The position numbers and the translations under genes are program-made. From assembly GCA_002478545.1 (NCBI GenBank), contig DLOY01000047.1:1-23696 (forward strand): a stretch of 23,696 bases of DNA. Direction: 5' to 3'. The notes beneath the pieces are model-generated. The model did not search any database. It was not told the DNA's origin and was given only the letters and a program-made list of their open reading frames with translations. This DNA comes from Micrococcales bacterium UBA7472. Its GTDB lineage: Bacteria; Actinomycetota; Actinomycetes; Actinomycetales; Microbacteriaceae. Positions 1-7,719 of this stretch are shown here, in pieces (the first letter of the stretch is position 1; every line of letters starts with the position of its first letter).

Positions 1-1455
1 GTCTCCACCAACAAAGCAACCACGCCAGCTTGCACCGCGACCACCGAACACCTCTGCCTTGTCACCGCGACTTCTTGGCTTGTTGATTCCAAACTTGAAG
101 GCTTGCGACTCTTCTCGGACCCGCTCCGCGAAGGCCATGTCATCTGTTGCAACCGAGCTAACCAGGTTGCCATTCGACACATTCATGGCTGCAAGTAGCT
201 CAGCCTCGGTGTCAACCAGGACAACAGAGTCAAGTGGCCCAAATGGTTCGGAGTGGTGAATCGACCAAGACTTCGGAGGCTCCAAGAGTGTCATCGGTGC
301 CACATACGCTGAGGTGTCTTGCCCATCTAGGAACGTGCCTGAACTCAGCTTGCCGCGGTAAAGGGGCACACCACCACGGTTTACTGCCTCATCAAAGGCC
401 TCGTTTAGTTCTTTGGCTTTCTTTGCTGAGATTACGGAGCTGAAGTGCAGGTCCGGATAGTCATCGTTTGGATCTTGGACTGCGAGTGGGTGACCAAAGC
501 GCAGGTTCTTCACTACCTCCAGGTACATCTCTAAGAATTCTGGGAAGAGTTCACGCTGGACCACATAACGTGGGTAGGCGGTGCAGCGCTGTTTGCCGTA
601 TTCAAAACCCTTAGTTAGATGCGCTGCCAGCTCGGACCAGTTGGAGTAGTTCCAAATACCCCAGGAGTTCAAGCCTTCCTGTTCCAATATGTGACGCTTA
701 GCCAGCGAGGTCAGTGAGCTAGCTGCTGCGCGACCATTATTGCGACCACCAACAAACGCAAGCGCTCCGAGTTCCGGTGAGCTAACTAGCGCTGGAGCCA
801 GTTCTGAACCCGAACCAGATATCAAGGTGACCGGCAGACCCGCCCGCGCCATCAGCGCGTGCGAAAGAGTTAGTGCATGAAACCCACCCTGACTTGGAGT
901 CTTAGCGATCACCGCGTTGCCTGCTAGAAGTTGGACGAGCTCGGCGTGAACCAGAACGCTCAGCGGGTAGTTCCAAGAAGCGATGTTTGATACCGGTCCA
1001 GACAGCGGGGTTCGACCTTGAATCTGACGATCGATTTCACCGAGGTACCACTCCACGCCTTCGATACAGCGGTCTACATCGGCACAAGCTAGTTTCCAAG
1101 GTTTACCAATTTCCCAAACCAGAAGCTGTGCAATGGTGTCTCTGTGTTCGCGTAGTAATTCGACGGCTTTCGCTACCCGGTTCTTCCGCTCATCTAGAGT
1201 TACCTTGCCCCAGGTGGTGTGCATCTTTGATGCTTTGTGAACGGCGTCTTGAGTCTGCTTCAAATTGAGCATGGATGGGCCCACGATGGTTGATTGATCA
1301 ACGGGCGTGAGATGAGAGGCCTGGTTTCCCAATACCACCCATTCGCCACCAATCAGGTTGCGAATGGATTGTTGATCAAATGCCTCGGGTGCTGCCTGGC
1401 GAGCGCGATTGAAGACCGATTGAAAATCAGTGCCCTGCTTTAGATGTAGTCCCAT
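1..1455 (-). CDS. Aldehyde dehydrogenase family protein (3' end beyond window)
   Basis: Open for 485 codons from ATG at 1455 to the left edge. It is the first possible start, since an in-frame TGA sits directly before it; no clear ribosome site is visible. The fold is NAD(P)-dependent aldehyde dehydrogenase: N162 in ASWNYPL matches the oxyanion Asn motif (usually PWNxPL), E258 in LEQEGLN matches the general base of LELGGKN, and C291 in GKQRCTA is the nucleophile, 33 residues later, close to the family's spacing. FVGGR replaces the usual FTGS. The window stops close to the expected C-terminus, at RGCFVGGD. It should oxidise an aldehyde to an acid in the cytosol; the substrate cannot be read from sequence, and the divergent Glu motif argues for an uncommon subfamily. 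It lies 65 bp downstream of the HhH gene with a perfect palindrome between them. Confidence 0.88.
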   Translation of the reverse strand, partial: MGLHLKQGTDFQSVFNRARQAAPEAFDQQSIRNLIGGEWVVLGNQASHLTPVDQSTIVGPSMLNLKQTQDAVHKASKMHTTWGKVTLDERKNRVAKAVELLREHRDTIAQLLVWEIGKPWKLACADVDRCIEGVEWYLGEIDRQIQGRTPLSGPVSNIASWNYPLSVLVHAELVQLLAGNAVIAKTPSQGGFHALTLSHALMARAGLPVTLISGSGSELAPALVSSPELGALAFVGGRNNGRAAASSLTSLAKRHILEQEGLNSWGIWNYSNWSELAAHLTKGFEYGKQRCTAYPRYVVQRELFPEFLEMYLEVVKNLRFGHPLAVQDPNDDYPDLHFSSVISAKKAKELNEAFDEAVNRGGVPLYRGKLSSGTFLDGQDTSAYVAPMTLLEPPKSWSIHHSEPFGPLDSVVLVDTEAELLAAMNVSNGNLVSSVATDDMAFAERVREESQAFKFGINKPRSRGDKAEVFGGRGASWRGCFVGGD

Positions 1456-1495
1456 TCATCATCGAACGTCTAGCTGGTTGATTAGCTTCCCCACG

Positions 1496-1523
1496 TAGCA
1501 CAATCGTTATAACGATTGTGCTA
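1496..1523. repeat. Perfect 28-bp palindrome (operator or terminator stem)
   Basis: Each half reads TAGCACAATCGTTA towards the centre, with no mismatch over 28 bp. It overlaps the TAG stop of the HhH gene (1521-1523) and is centred about 54 bp upstream of the aldehyde dehydrogenase start. As RNA on the minus strand it forms a 12-bp stem with a TATA loop, but no T-run follows, so a classical intrinsic terminator is not supported. A dimeric repressor site controlling the aldehyde dehydrogenase is equally possible. Confidence 0.75.
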
Positions 1524-1772
1524 GCGAAAACTGATTTTTTTGGCGTTCATGATCACTTTGATGCGGGCGATAGAGGACTTAGATATGCCTTCTAATTCGG
1601 TTAACTCGGTCAGTGTGATCTTTCTAAGGTCACTGACCTTGTATAGCTTGGCATCGACAAGTGCCTTCCGAGCTGGGGCAGAGAGACCAATCTTTCGCCA
1701 TTCGCCATCGAGTGCCTCATATGCGCTCATGTCAATCGGGACATAACGGCGCTTGGGCTGAGGCTTGACCAT
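1521..1772 (-). CDS. Small helix-hairpin-helix protein resembling RNA polymerase alpha C-terminal domain
   Basis: 83 residues, predicted cytosolic. Residues about 27-83 align by eye with the alpha-CTD fold: the first helix IGLSAPARKALVDA, then SDLRKITLTELTEL, then the hairpin-containing GISKSSIARIK. The E. coli DNA-contacting R265 falls on Pro here and N268 on Lys, so it is not a functional copy of rpoA, and the alpha N-terminal assembly domain is absent. The N-terminal 20 residues are basic (KPQPKRR). Binding of DNA or of a polymerase/sigma partner is inference. The start is supported by a TAGACT element ending 6 nt before the ATG, which suggests a leaderless message. It may be co-transcribed with the aldehyde dehydrogenase. 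A generic HhH DNA-binding protein is the alternative. Confidence 0.75.
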   Translation of the reverse strand: MVKPQPKRRYVPIDMSAYEALDGEWRKIGLSAPARKALVDAKLYKVSDLRKITLTELTELEGISKSSIARIKVIMNAKKISFR

Positions 1773-1778
1773 TCCGCC

Positions 1779-1784
1779 AGTCTA
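1779..1784 (-). promoter_or_regulatory. Leaderless -10 element of the HhH gene
   Basis: TAGACT on the minus strand, then exactly 6 nt (GGCGGA), then ATG. A TTGAGG lies 16 nt upstream as a possible -35. The transcript would start at or next to the start codon. Confidence 0.6.
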
Positions 1785-1861
1785 GAACTGCGTTTGCAGC
1801 CCTCAACTCGAGGCGATACCTGAAACGTAATCAAATTGTGTCTTTTTGTGACTAAATTTCA

Positions 1862-1891
1862 TTAAGTTTTGGCAATCGGTTGCATTAGTAT
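1862..1891 (+). promoter_or_regulatory. Candidate promoter with LacI-type operator for the sugar isomerase operon
   Basis: TTAAGT (1862-1867) and TAGTAT (1886-1891) are 18 bp apart. The spacer holds GCAATCGGTTGC (1872-1883), an inverted repeat around a central CG with one mismatched pair. That is the shape of LacI/GalR-family operators (TGCAAxCGxTTGCA). A repressor bound here would block RNA polymerase directly. The remaining 1773-1983 gap shows nothing else I recognise apart from the HhH -10 element and the ribosome site GAGAGGA (1968-1974) of the next gene. Confidence 0.5.
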
Positions 1892-1983
1892 CTGCTTGAT
1901 GGTCAGCGTTGCCCACTCGCTCTAATTCGAAGCCAAATTACTTCGGATGCAAAAACCTCAACTTCTCGAGAGGAAACGTTTTT

Positions 1984-2826
1984 ATGTGGCACATCACCGG
2001 ATTTGCAGATGAGATTTCCAAAGATCTAGACGAGCAAATTGAACTGCTCTCAAAGCTAGGTATCAAATCCGTAGAGTTTCGCAGCGCATGGGGAACCAAG
2101 GTTTTGGATCTATCGCAGGAGCAGCTGGAACTTGCGAAGTCCAAGTTGGACGCTGCAGGTATCAAACTCTCATCCGTGGGTTCTGACCTGGGGAAAATCT
2201 TTATCACCGATCCATTTGAGGCTCACTTGGCTCGCGCCAAGCACGGCGTTGAGGTGGCGAAGTTCTTTGGCGCTTCCTACATAAGAATGTTTAGCTTCTT
2301 TATCCCAGAGGGCGATGACCCGACTCAGTATCGTGACGAGGTGATGCGCCGCACCAAGGCGATGGTTGAGCTGGCTGAGGCAGGTGGAATCACCCTGCTT
2401 CACGAGAACGAAAAAGACATCTACGGCGACATTCCAGAGCGCGTGGTTGATCTGATGACTACCATCAACTCTCCCAACTATCGCGCAATCATCGACCCTG
2501 CCAACTATGTCCAGTGCGGATATAAGCCGTTTGATGGCGCCTACCCGATGGTTCGTCAATACACCGACTACATCCACTGCAAGGATGCGCTTTCGCCAAC
2601 TGCCGAGAACCCGCTTGGTGAGATTGTTCCCTCGGGCGAGGGTGATGGTCAGTTCCCGGAGTTGATTGCTGGCTTGAGAGATTCGGGTTACCAGGGCTTT
2701 TTGTCCATCGAACCTCACCTTGGTGATTTCGATGCTTTTGGTGGTTTGTGTGGGCCGGAGCTTTGGACCACCGCACACACCGCCCTTATAAAACTGCTGC
2801 GCGAAGCAAACGTCGACTTTTCATAA
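1984..2826 (+). CDS. Sugar phosphate isomerase/epimerase family TIM-barrel protein
   Basis: 280 residues, first gene of a three-gene operon. The family (AP-endonuclease-2-like TIM barrels: inosose dehydratase, hydroxypyruvate isomerase, tagatose epimerase) uses a divalent metal held by Glu, Asp, His and Glu. These are visible as E141 (LLHENEKD), D171 (IIDPANY), H198 (IHCKDA) and E243 (SIEPHL), so the enzyme should be active. Start chosen at ATG 1984 (MWHITGFADEIS), preceded by GAGAGGA at 9 nt; an upstream in-frame ATG at 1909 would add 25 residues with no homologous look. The exact reaction (isomerase, epimerase or dehydratase) cannot be fixed. Pairing with a Gfo/Idh/MocA dehydrogenase and a second barrel points to catabolism of an oxidised (keto) sugar or a polyol. 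Confidence 0.85.
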   Translation: MWHITGFADEISKDLDEQIELLSKLGIKSVEFRSAWGTKVLDLSQEQLELAKSKLDAAGIKLSSVGSDLGKIFITDPFEAHLARAKHGVEVAKFFGASYIRMFSFFIPEGDDPTQYRDEVMRRTKAMVELAEAGGITLLHENEKDIYGDIPERVVDLMTTINSPNYRAIIDPANYVQCGYKPFDGAYPMVRQYTDYIHCKDALSPTAENPLGEIVPSGEGDGQFPELIAGLRDSGYQGFLSIEPHLGDFDAFGGLCGPELWTTAHTALIKLLREANVDFS

Positions 2827-2853
2827 AGCTCAGTGATCGGAAAGGACTTAGAA

Positions 2854-4017
2854 ATGTCTCAAAAGATAAGACTTGGAATCATAGGAATGGGAGCCGAGGG
2901 CGCTGCGTATGCCGGGTTCATTTCTCAAGGCCTGGTGCCCAACATGGTTATCGGTGCCATCTCAGATGTGAATCCTGCAATTGAAGACAGGGCCCAAGAG
3001 CTCGGAGTTCCTTTCTTCTCCGATTACAAAGAACTCATCACCTCTGGCTCGGTTGACGCGGTCGTTACCACTGTGCCCCATTACCTGCACCCAGAAATCG
3101 GAATCTACGCGCTTGAGCACGGTGTGCACGCACTGGTTGAGAAACCAGTCGGTGTCTACACCAAGCAGGCTCAGCGTCTAATCGACGTTGCGAAGTCCAA
3201 GCCTGAGCTCAAGTTCGGTGTCTTTTTCAACCAGCGCACCAACCCTCTCTATAAAGACCTGAAGGCTCTGGTTGCATCTGGTGAATTGGGAGCACTGCGT
3301 CACACCTCTTGGATCATCACCAACTGGTGGCGACCACAGGGTTACTACGATTCGTCTGCTTGGCGTGCGACCTGGGGTGGTGAAGGCGGCGGTGTCTTGG
3401 TGAACCAGGCTCCCCACCAACTTGATCTTTGGCAGTGGATCTGTGGTGTTCCAAAGTCGGTATTCGCCAAGGCCCAGTTTGGATTCAGAAGAGATATCGC
3501 GGTGGAGGACGAGGTTAACGCCTTGGTTAGCTTTGCTGATGGTGCGACCGGTTCATTCATGACATCAACCCATGACCTGATGGGCACTGACCGCCTTGAG
3601 ATCTTGTTTGATAGCGGCAAGGTGGTAGTTGAGAACTCAAAGGATGTCACCATCTGGAGACTCACTCAGCCAGAGCAAGAAATCTCCAAGAACATGGGTC
3701 CAGAGGATGTTGCCAAACTGTTCCGAGGTCAACTCGACACCTCTTCATTCCTCTCAAAAGAGACCAAGAGCTACTCATCAGTTTGGGGTGAGCAACACTC
3801 CGAAGTAATGCGCAACTTCGCAGCAGCCTGTCTAGGCGAAGAGGAGCTTTTAGCTCCAGGAGCCGAGGGCATCCATGGCGTTCGTCTAGCAAACGCCATC
3901 CACCTCTCGACGTGGATCGGCGAAGAGGTATCAATCGAGAACTTCGATGACCAGGAGTACCTAGACTTCCTCAACATTCGCATCCGCGAAGAGGGCAAGT
4001 ATTCGGAGCGTGACTAA
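2854..4017 (+). CDS. Gfo/Idh/MocA family NAD(P)-dependent oxidoreductase
   Basis: 387 residues, near the family's usual length. An N-terminal Rossmann fold (LGIIGMGAEGAAYAG near residue 7) is followed by the EKPVG motif with K97, the hallmark catalytic Lys. The central substrate-side motif NQAPHQLDLWQW has H188 and D191. Members oxidise or reduce sugar, inositol or amino-sugar hydroxyls. ATG 2854 was chosen because GGAAAGGA sits 7 nt before it; a GTG at 2833 has no such site. It follows the first isomerase by 27 nt and the next gene starts 1 nt after its stop, so the three are co-transcribed. Substrate unknown; the context suggests it makes or removes a keto group that the flanking barrels act on. 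Confidence 0.88.
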   Translation: MSQKIRLGIIGMGAEGAAYAGFISQGLVPNMVIGAISDVNPAIEDRAQELGVPFFSDYKELITSGSVDAVVTTVPHYLHPEIGIYALEHGVHALVEKPVGVYTKQAQRLIDVAKSKPELKFGVFFNQRTNPLYKDLKALVASGELGALRHTSWIITNWWRPQGYYDSSAWRATWGGEGGGVLVNQAPHQLDLWQWICGVPKSVFAKAQFGFRRDIAVEDEVNALVSFADGATGSFMTSTHDLMGTDRLEILFDSGKVVVENSKDVTIWRLTQPEQEISKNMGPEDVAKLFRGQLDTSSFLSKETKSYSSVWGEQHSEVMRNFAAACLGEEELLAPGAEGIHGVRLANAIHLSTWIGEEVSIENFDDQEYLDFLNIRIREEGKYSERD

Positions 4018-4018
4018 C

Positions 4019-4861
4019 ATGGCAAAACTCGGCGTTCAACTGATGATGCTCAAAGATCAGGTTGCCCAGCAAGGGATGTATCAGGTGCTTGAGCAGCTCG
4101 CGGCACTCGATATTCATTGCGTTGAGGTTTCACAGATTCCGATGGACGAAAAGAACACTGCGGATCTGGAGCGCGCAATCAACGAGCTAGGTTTTGAGGT
4201 TGGTGCACTATCGGTTGCGCTGCACCCAAAGCCTGGCATCGACTCACTTTCCGGTGAATTCGAAAAGGTCGTTTCTGACTGCAAACGCCTTGGTGCTCGC
4301 TATGTTCGAATCGGCATGATGCCATTCGAGGCAATGGTCTCTAAAGAAGCAACTGAGGCATGGGCGGCCGAGCTAAACCCCTACGCTCAGCGCTTGGCTA
4401 ATGAGGGCATAACCCTCTGCTACCACAACCACCATGCTGATTTGATTCAGTTTGATGGTGAGCGCATCTTCGATATCGTCAGACGAGTTGCTCCCGATGT
4501 TTATTTCGAGGTTGATCTGCACTGGGTTCAGCGAGGTGGCATGGCACCACTAGACATGCTCGAGCTCTACCAGGGGGTATGCAAACTCATCCACGTGAAG
4601 GACTATCGAGTCGCGGCTCTGCCTCAAGAGGCAATCGAACTGTTCAACGCCGGCAAGTTCGCCGAAGGATACGACAAGTTCGTCAACATCATTCAGTTCG
4701 CCGAGGTAGGTCAGGGAAACATGAACTGGCCAGCACTGCTGCCTGCGAGCGAGAAGGCTGGAGCAGACTTCTTCTTCATCGAGCAGGACATGACCTACGG
4801 CCGTGACCCATTCGATTGCATCAAGGATTCTCGCGAATACCTCAAGTCAATCGGTTACTAG
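4019..4861 (+). CDS. Second sugar phosphate isomerase/epimerase family TIM-barrel protein
   Basis: 280 residues and a different subfamily from the first barrel. The first metal-ligand region reads CYHNHHADL (the YHNH type) rather than HENE; the others are D166 (FEVDLHW), H192 (IHVKDY) and E255 (FIEQDM). Start chosen at ATG 4019, with GGAG at 4005-4008 placed 10 nt upstream inside the previous gene; a GTG at 4010 is less likely. It starts 1 nt after the dehydrogenase stop, implying translational coupling. Its stop overlaps the stop of the converging surface-protein gene in the shared CTAG. Likely an isomerase, dehydratase or epimerase on the product of the neighbouring dehydrogenase; specificity unknown. 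Confidence 0.85.
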   Translation: MAKLGVQLMMLKDQVAQQGMYQVLEQLAALDIHCVEVSQIPMDEKNTADLERAINELGFEVGALSVALHPKPGIDSLSGEFEKVVSDCKRLGARYVRIGMMPFEAMVSKEATEAWAAELNPYAQRLANEGITLCYHNHHADLIQFDGERIFDIVRRVAPDVYFEVDLHWVQRGGMAPLDMLELYQGVCKLIHVKDYRVAALPQEAIELFNAGKFAEGYDKFVNIIQFAEVGQGNMNWPALLPASEKAGADFFFIEQDMTYGRDPFDCIKDSREYLKSIGY

Positions 4862-7719
4862 TTTCTCTGTCGCTCGATAACCACGAAGACCGACCGGTGT
4901 CTGGCTCCAACACCTGATGCCGGCCAAGCCTTTGTGGTGTAGCTGGCATTTGGATACATCGATCTGATGCGATTGCAGGCGGCCTTTGCTCTGCTCAGAG
5001 CTAGAAGGCGATCGGACTCGGTTGCCTTGGTAGCAGATGTGGTGCCGGTGCAAATTACCTTTGACACCTGGCCCATGCCTGAGACCTTAGTTCTCAAACG
5101 GGAGCCAAGCTCAGCCGTAATTGTTGATCGATCACCCTGGAAGCCGGAAAGGCGCATTCGGCTCCAACTGGCTCTTGGGGAAGGCGATTCCAGCACTGGA
5201 GTCTCTTCAATAACGGTTTGGGCTTTCGCGATGAATTCAAATGCCTCGAGGAAGGTGAAAGAACCACCGCCGTCAACGACCATGTCCAAGTCGTATTTTC
5301 CAACCTTTAGAGATGGGAGTCGAAGAGTCATTTCGGTTGCCGACGAACTCTCGACCTTCACCGGTTGGCCGGCGATCGAGATTTTGCTAATCAGATTCAA
5401 TCTTCTTCCAAATAGCGTTACCTGCTCACTGGCACCCTCCTCCAAAACTCGTTTTGAGAAGGAGTTGATTTCGGGAAGCAGGGGTGCGGTGCGGACCGGT
5501 GTTGACTGCGGTGCCGTAGCGGGGATGATCGAATTTCCGGTCAATGTGCCCGCCTGATAAACCCCATTTAGAAACGCCTTCTGAGTAATGGTTGCTGACT
5601 GACCGGGGGTAAGTCCTGTCACAGTGAGCGGCAGCGTGTTTCCATTGGCCGTTCCAACCGAGACGTTTCCAGCTGTGATGGTTGGGGTGTCCCAGGTGTA
5701 CTGAGCGTCATAGTTTGTGATGTTAACGGTGAAGCCATCAACGGTTGCAATTGGTGCGCTGAATGCTGGAGCTGGCGGCACGTTGGCCGCAGTAATCACT
5801 GGGTCCTCAGTGAATTGGATAACCAATTCACCGTTCCTAGTGGCATTTCCAATCACGCGAACCGTGTCGCCAACAATCTGCCAAGCGGTTGCCCCAGCAA
5901 CGATGTCGGGGTTAGTGATAGTCAGCAGAATTGGAATGCTGGCATCGACCACATACTTTGGCGTATTTACATCGTCACCCTTGGCCCAGGTGACAGCCAG
6001 GTTCACGAAGTAGTCCTTGGAGTTATTGATTCTGGCCTTCGCGAGCTCATCATTTAGCAATCTCCAAAAGATCACCTCGGTGCCCGGTGCCAGTGCGCCA
6101 TCTGGAATCTGAATCCGCACCGAGTTGCTCGCACCAGCGGCTACCGTGACATCGATGCTCTGATTAGCAGCGATATTCCAGGTCAAAACCTTGGACGCCC
6201 CTTGACTTGTGTTCAGGCCGAGCAGGGAGTTCTGAACCCATTGAGCGGTGAGGTTCGGATTGGTTGCCCCGACTGTATAGGTAGCACCAGGTGCATAGAG
6301 CGTGCTTCCCTCTTTCCAGCCGGTGAAGGTGAAGTTGGTTCTGGTTGGGCCAGCAGGAATGGTGAAGGTTTCACCGACCGCTAGAGTGCCACCGGCTGGC
6401 AAGGGGCTGGTTTCTGCCAGTGTGCCCGACAGATAGGTGAGAGTTCTGGTTTGAGTAATTCCAGGCCTTACCGTGATTGGTAGCGATGCCGGCCCAGCAC
6501 CAAACGGGTTAAGGGCTCTCAGTCTGACGTTGTAGTTGGTGAAGTTTGTCAGGTTCGGGATGGTGATTGGTGAGGCAACCGATGCTGGATTTCGGGTGAT
6601 CCAAGTTTGGCCATCATCAAGTGAGTAGGCATAGTTGGTGATGGCCATGCCGCCATCGTTATCCGGGGCAGCAAAGTCGATGGAAACCGAGCCGTCACCA
6701 GCTGCGTAAGCCTGGTTGGTCGGTCTCGAGGGCGTACCAGTTGGAACTACAGATCTACCAAGTGAAGATGCTGATCCGGCCGAATTTCTGGCAGATACTC
6801 GAATCGTGTATGCAGTTCCGTTAGTAAGACCGGTAACGGTTGAAGTTCGAGCTGTGCCCGGAACTGTTCCAAAAACTTTGTAGGTGGAGTCGGGCTGACT
6901 GGTCTCTTTGTATTCGATGAGGTAGTCATCCACTGCACCCCCAGCACCTGGGTCCTTCCAAGAGACTGTGATCTGACGATCTCCCGGTGACACCGGAAGG
7001 TTTGCATTACTCAGTGGGTAGCGGAAAAGCACTGCTGTGCCATCTGGAAAGTCCCAAGCTCCGTTTGGAATTGCAGGGGAGAAGCGGTTTCCGCTACATG
7101 CCACCGTGCAGCTGTTGAATGGGTCAGCAATCTGTGGGCTCGATGACCTGACAGCATCGCCCCAAATGAGATTGCGGCTTGCTGGCTGCAGATCCTCCAA
7201 GGTAACGCTGAAGTCACCATTTGCAATGTTTCCGGCACTGTTGGTAAAGCCGGTGATGTGCTCATTGAGTATCAGGTAGCCGCTGTGCAGAATGTCCTTA
7301 GGGTCCGAGACGCTGCGACCCACGGCCACCTCACCACCTGGATAGTCAAGCAGTGGAATGTTGTTCAGGACGCCGGACCAGTTCTCCTCACCACCGTTTC
7401 CCTGACCCGGAGGGACATAGCCGTTTCCACCCATGGGCAGGATGTAAATGAAAGTTTCGCCACTTATGGGGTAAACATCCAGAGTCTGAATTGCATCAAC
7501 CTGCGCGTACCAGCTCACGTTGTTCTGGTAAAACAACCTGGTGATCTCCTGGTCGTTACCCATAAAGACGGCAAAGTCGTTGTCAGCCAACACTTTGAGT
7601 TGAACCTGGTTGAACACTGGTCCAGCAGGAGGCTGAGGCGCATTGGCCTGGGCACTAAGTGGAATCAGGGTCTGCACAAAACCAACCAGGAGTGAGAGCA
7701 GTAATACCTTGAGTTTCAT
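4858..7719 (-). CDS. Large secreted multidomain surface protein (FN3, InlB-type repeat, TIG, OmpA-like)
   Basis: 953 residues. A Sec signal peptide spans about 1-26 (basic MKLK, hydrophobic stretch, cleavage near AQA-NAP). In order: an unassigned N-terminal domain (27-237; C204 and C208 may form a disulphide), two fibronectin type III domains (about 238-327 and 330-417, with the TGLTNGTAYTIRV and PNLTNFTNYNVRL strands), an InlB/Listeria-Bacteroides repeat (425-496, FTGWKEG...LTAQWV), an unassigned beta-rich region (497-745), an IPT/TIG-like domain (746-832) and an OmpA-like C-terminus (853-953, LSRAKAACNRI). No LPXTG or C-terminal membrane helix is present, so anchoring is probably non-covalent, perhaps to peptidoglycan through the OmpA-like domain. 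A role in adhesion or the cell envelope is inference. Its 5' leader is strongly structured. Confidence 0.85.
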   Translation of the reverse strand: MKLKVLLLSLLVGFVQTLIPLSAQANAPQPPAGPVFNQVQLKVLADNDFAVFMGNDQEITRLFYQNNVSWYAQVDAIQTLDVYPISGETFIYILPMGGNGYVPPGQGNGGEENWSGVLNNIPLLDYPGGEVAVGRSVSDPKDILHSGYLILNEHITGFTNSAGNIANGDFSVTLEDLQPASRNLIWGDAVRSSSPQIADPFNSCTVACSGNRFSPAIPNGAWDFPDGTAVLFRYPLSNANLPVSPGDRQITVSWKDPGAGGAVDDYLIEYKETSQPDSTYKVFGTVPGTARTSTVTGLTNGTAYTIRVSARNSAGSASSLGRSVVPTGTPSRPTNQAYAAGDGSVSIDFAAPDNDGGMAITNYAYSLDDGQTWITRNPASVASPITIPNLTNFTNYNVRLRALNPFGAGPASLPITVRPGITQTRTLTYLSGTLAETSPLPAGGTLAVGETFTIPAGPTRTNFTFTGWKEGSTLYAPGATYTVGATNPNLTAQWVQNSLLGLNTSQGASKVLTWNIAANQSIDVTVAAGASNSVRIQIPDGALAPGTEVIFWRLLNDELAKARINNSKDYFVNLAVTWAKGDDVNTPKYVVDASIPILLTITNPDIVAGATAWQIVGDTVRVIGNATRNGELVIQFTEDPVITAANVPPAPAFSAPIATVDGFTVNITNYDAQYTWDTPTITAGNVSVGTANGNTLPLTVTGLTPGQSATITQKAFLNGVYQAGTLTGNSIIPATAPQSTPVRTAPLLPEINSFSKRVLEEGASEQVTLFGRRLNLISKISIAGQPVKVESSSATEMTLRLPSLKVGKYDLDMVVDGGGSFTFLEAFEFIAKAQTVIEETPVLESPSPRASWSRMRLSGFQGDRSTITAELGSRLRTKVSGMGQVSKVICTGTTSATKATESDRLLALSRAKAACNRIRSMYPNASYTTKAWPASGVGARHRSVFVVIERQRN

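Noticed and set aside
1909..1983. N-terminal extension of the first isomerase
   Set aside because: The ribosome site GAGAGGA fits ATG 1984, the family homology begins there, and the extension overlaps the likely leader.
4006..4020. GTG 4010 as start of the second isomerase
   Set aside because: ATG 4019 is better placed after GGAG and the extra residues (MTN) carry no conserved feature.
7258..7695. 145-residue open frame on the plus strand
   Set aside because: Lies antisense inside the surface-protein gene, with no family features or start signals; similar antisense frames at 4967-5557, 2170-2778 and 13022-13354 were dropped for the same reason.
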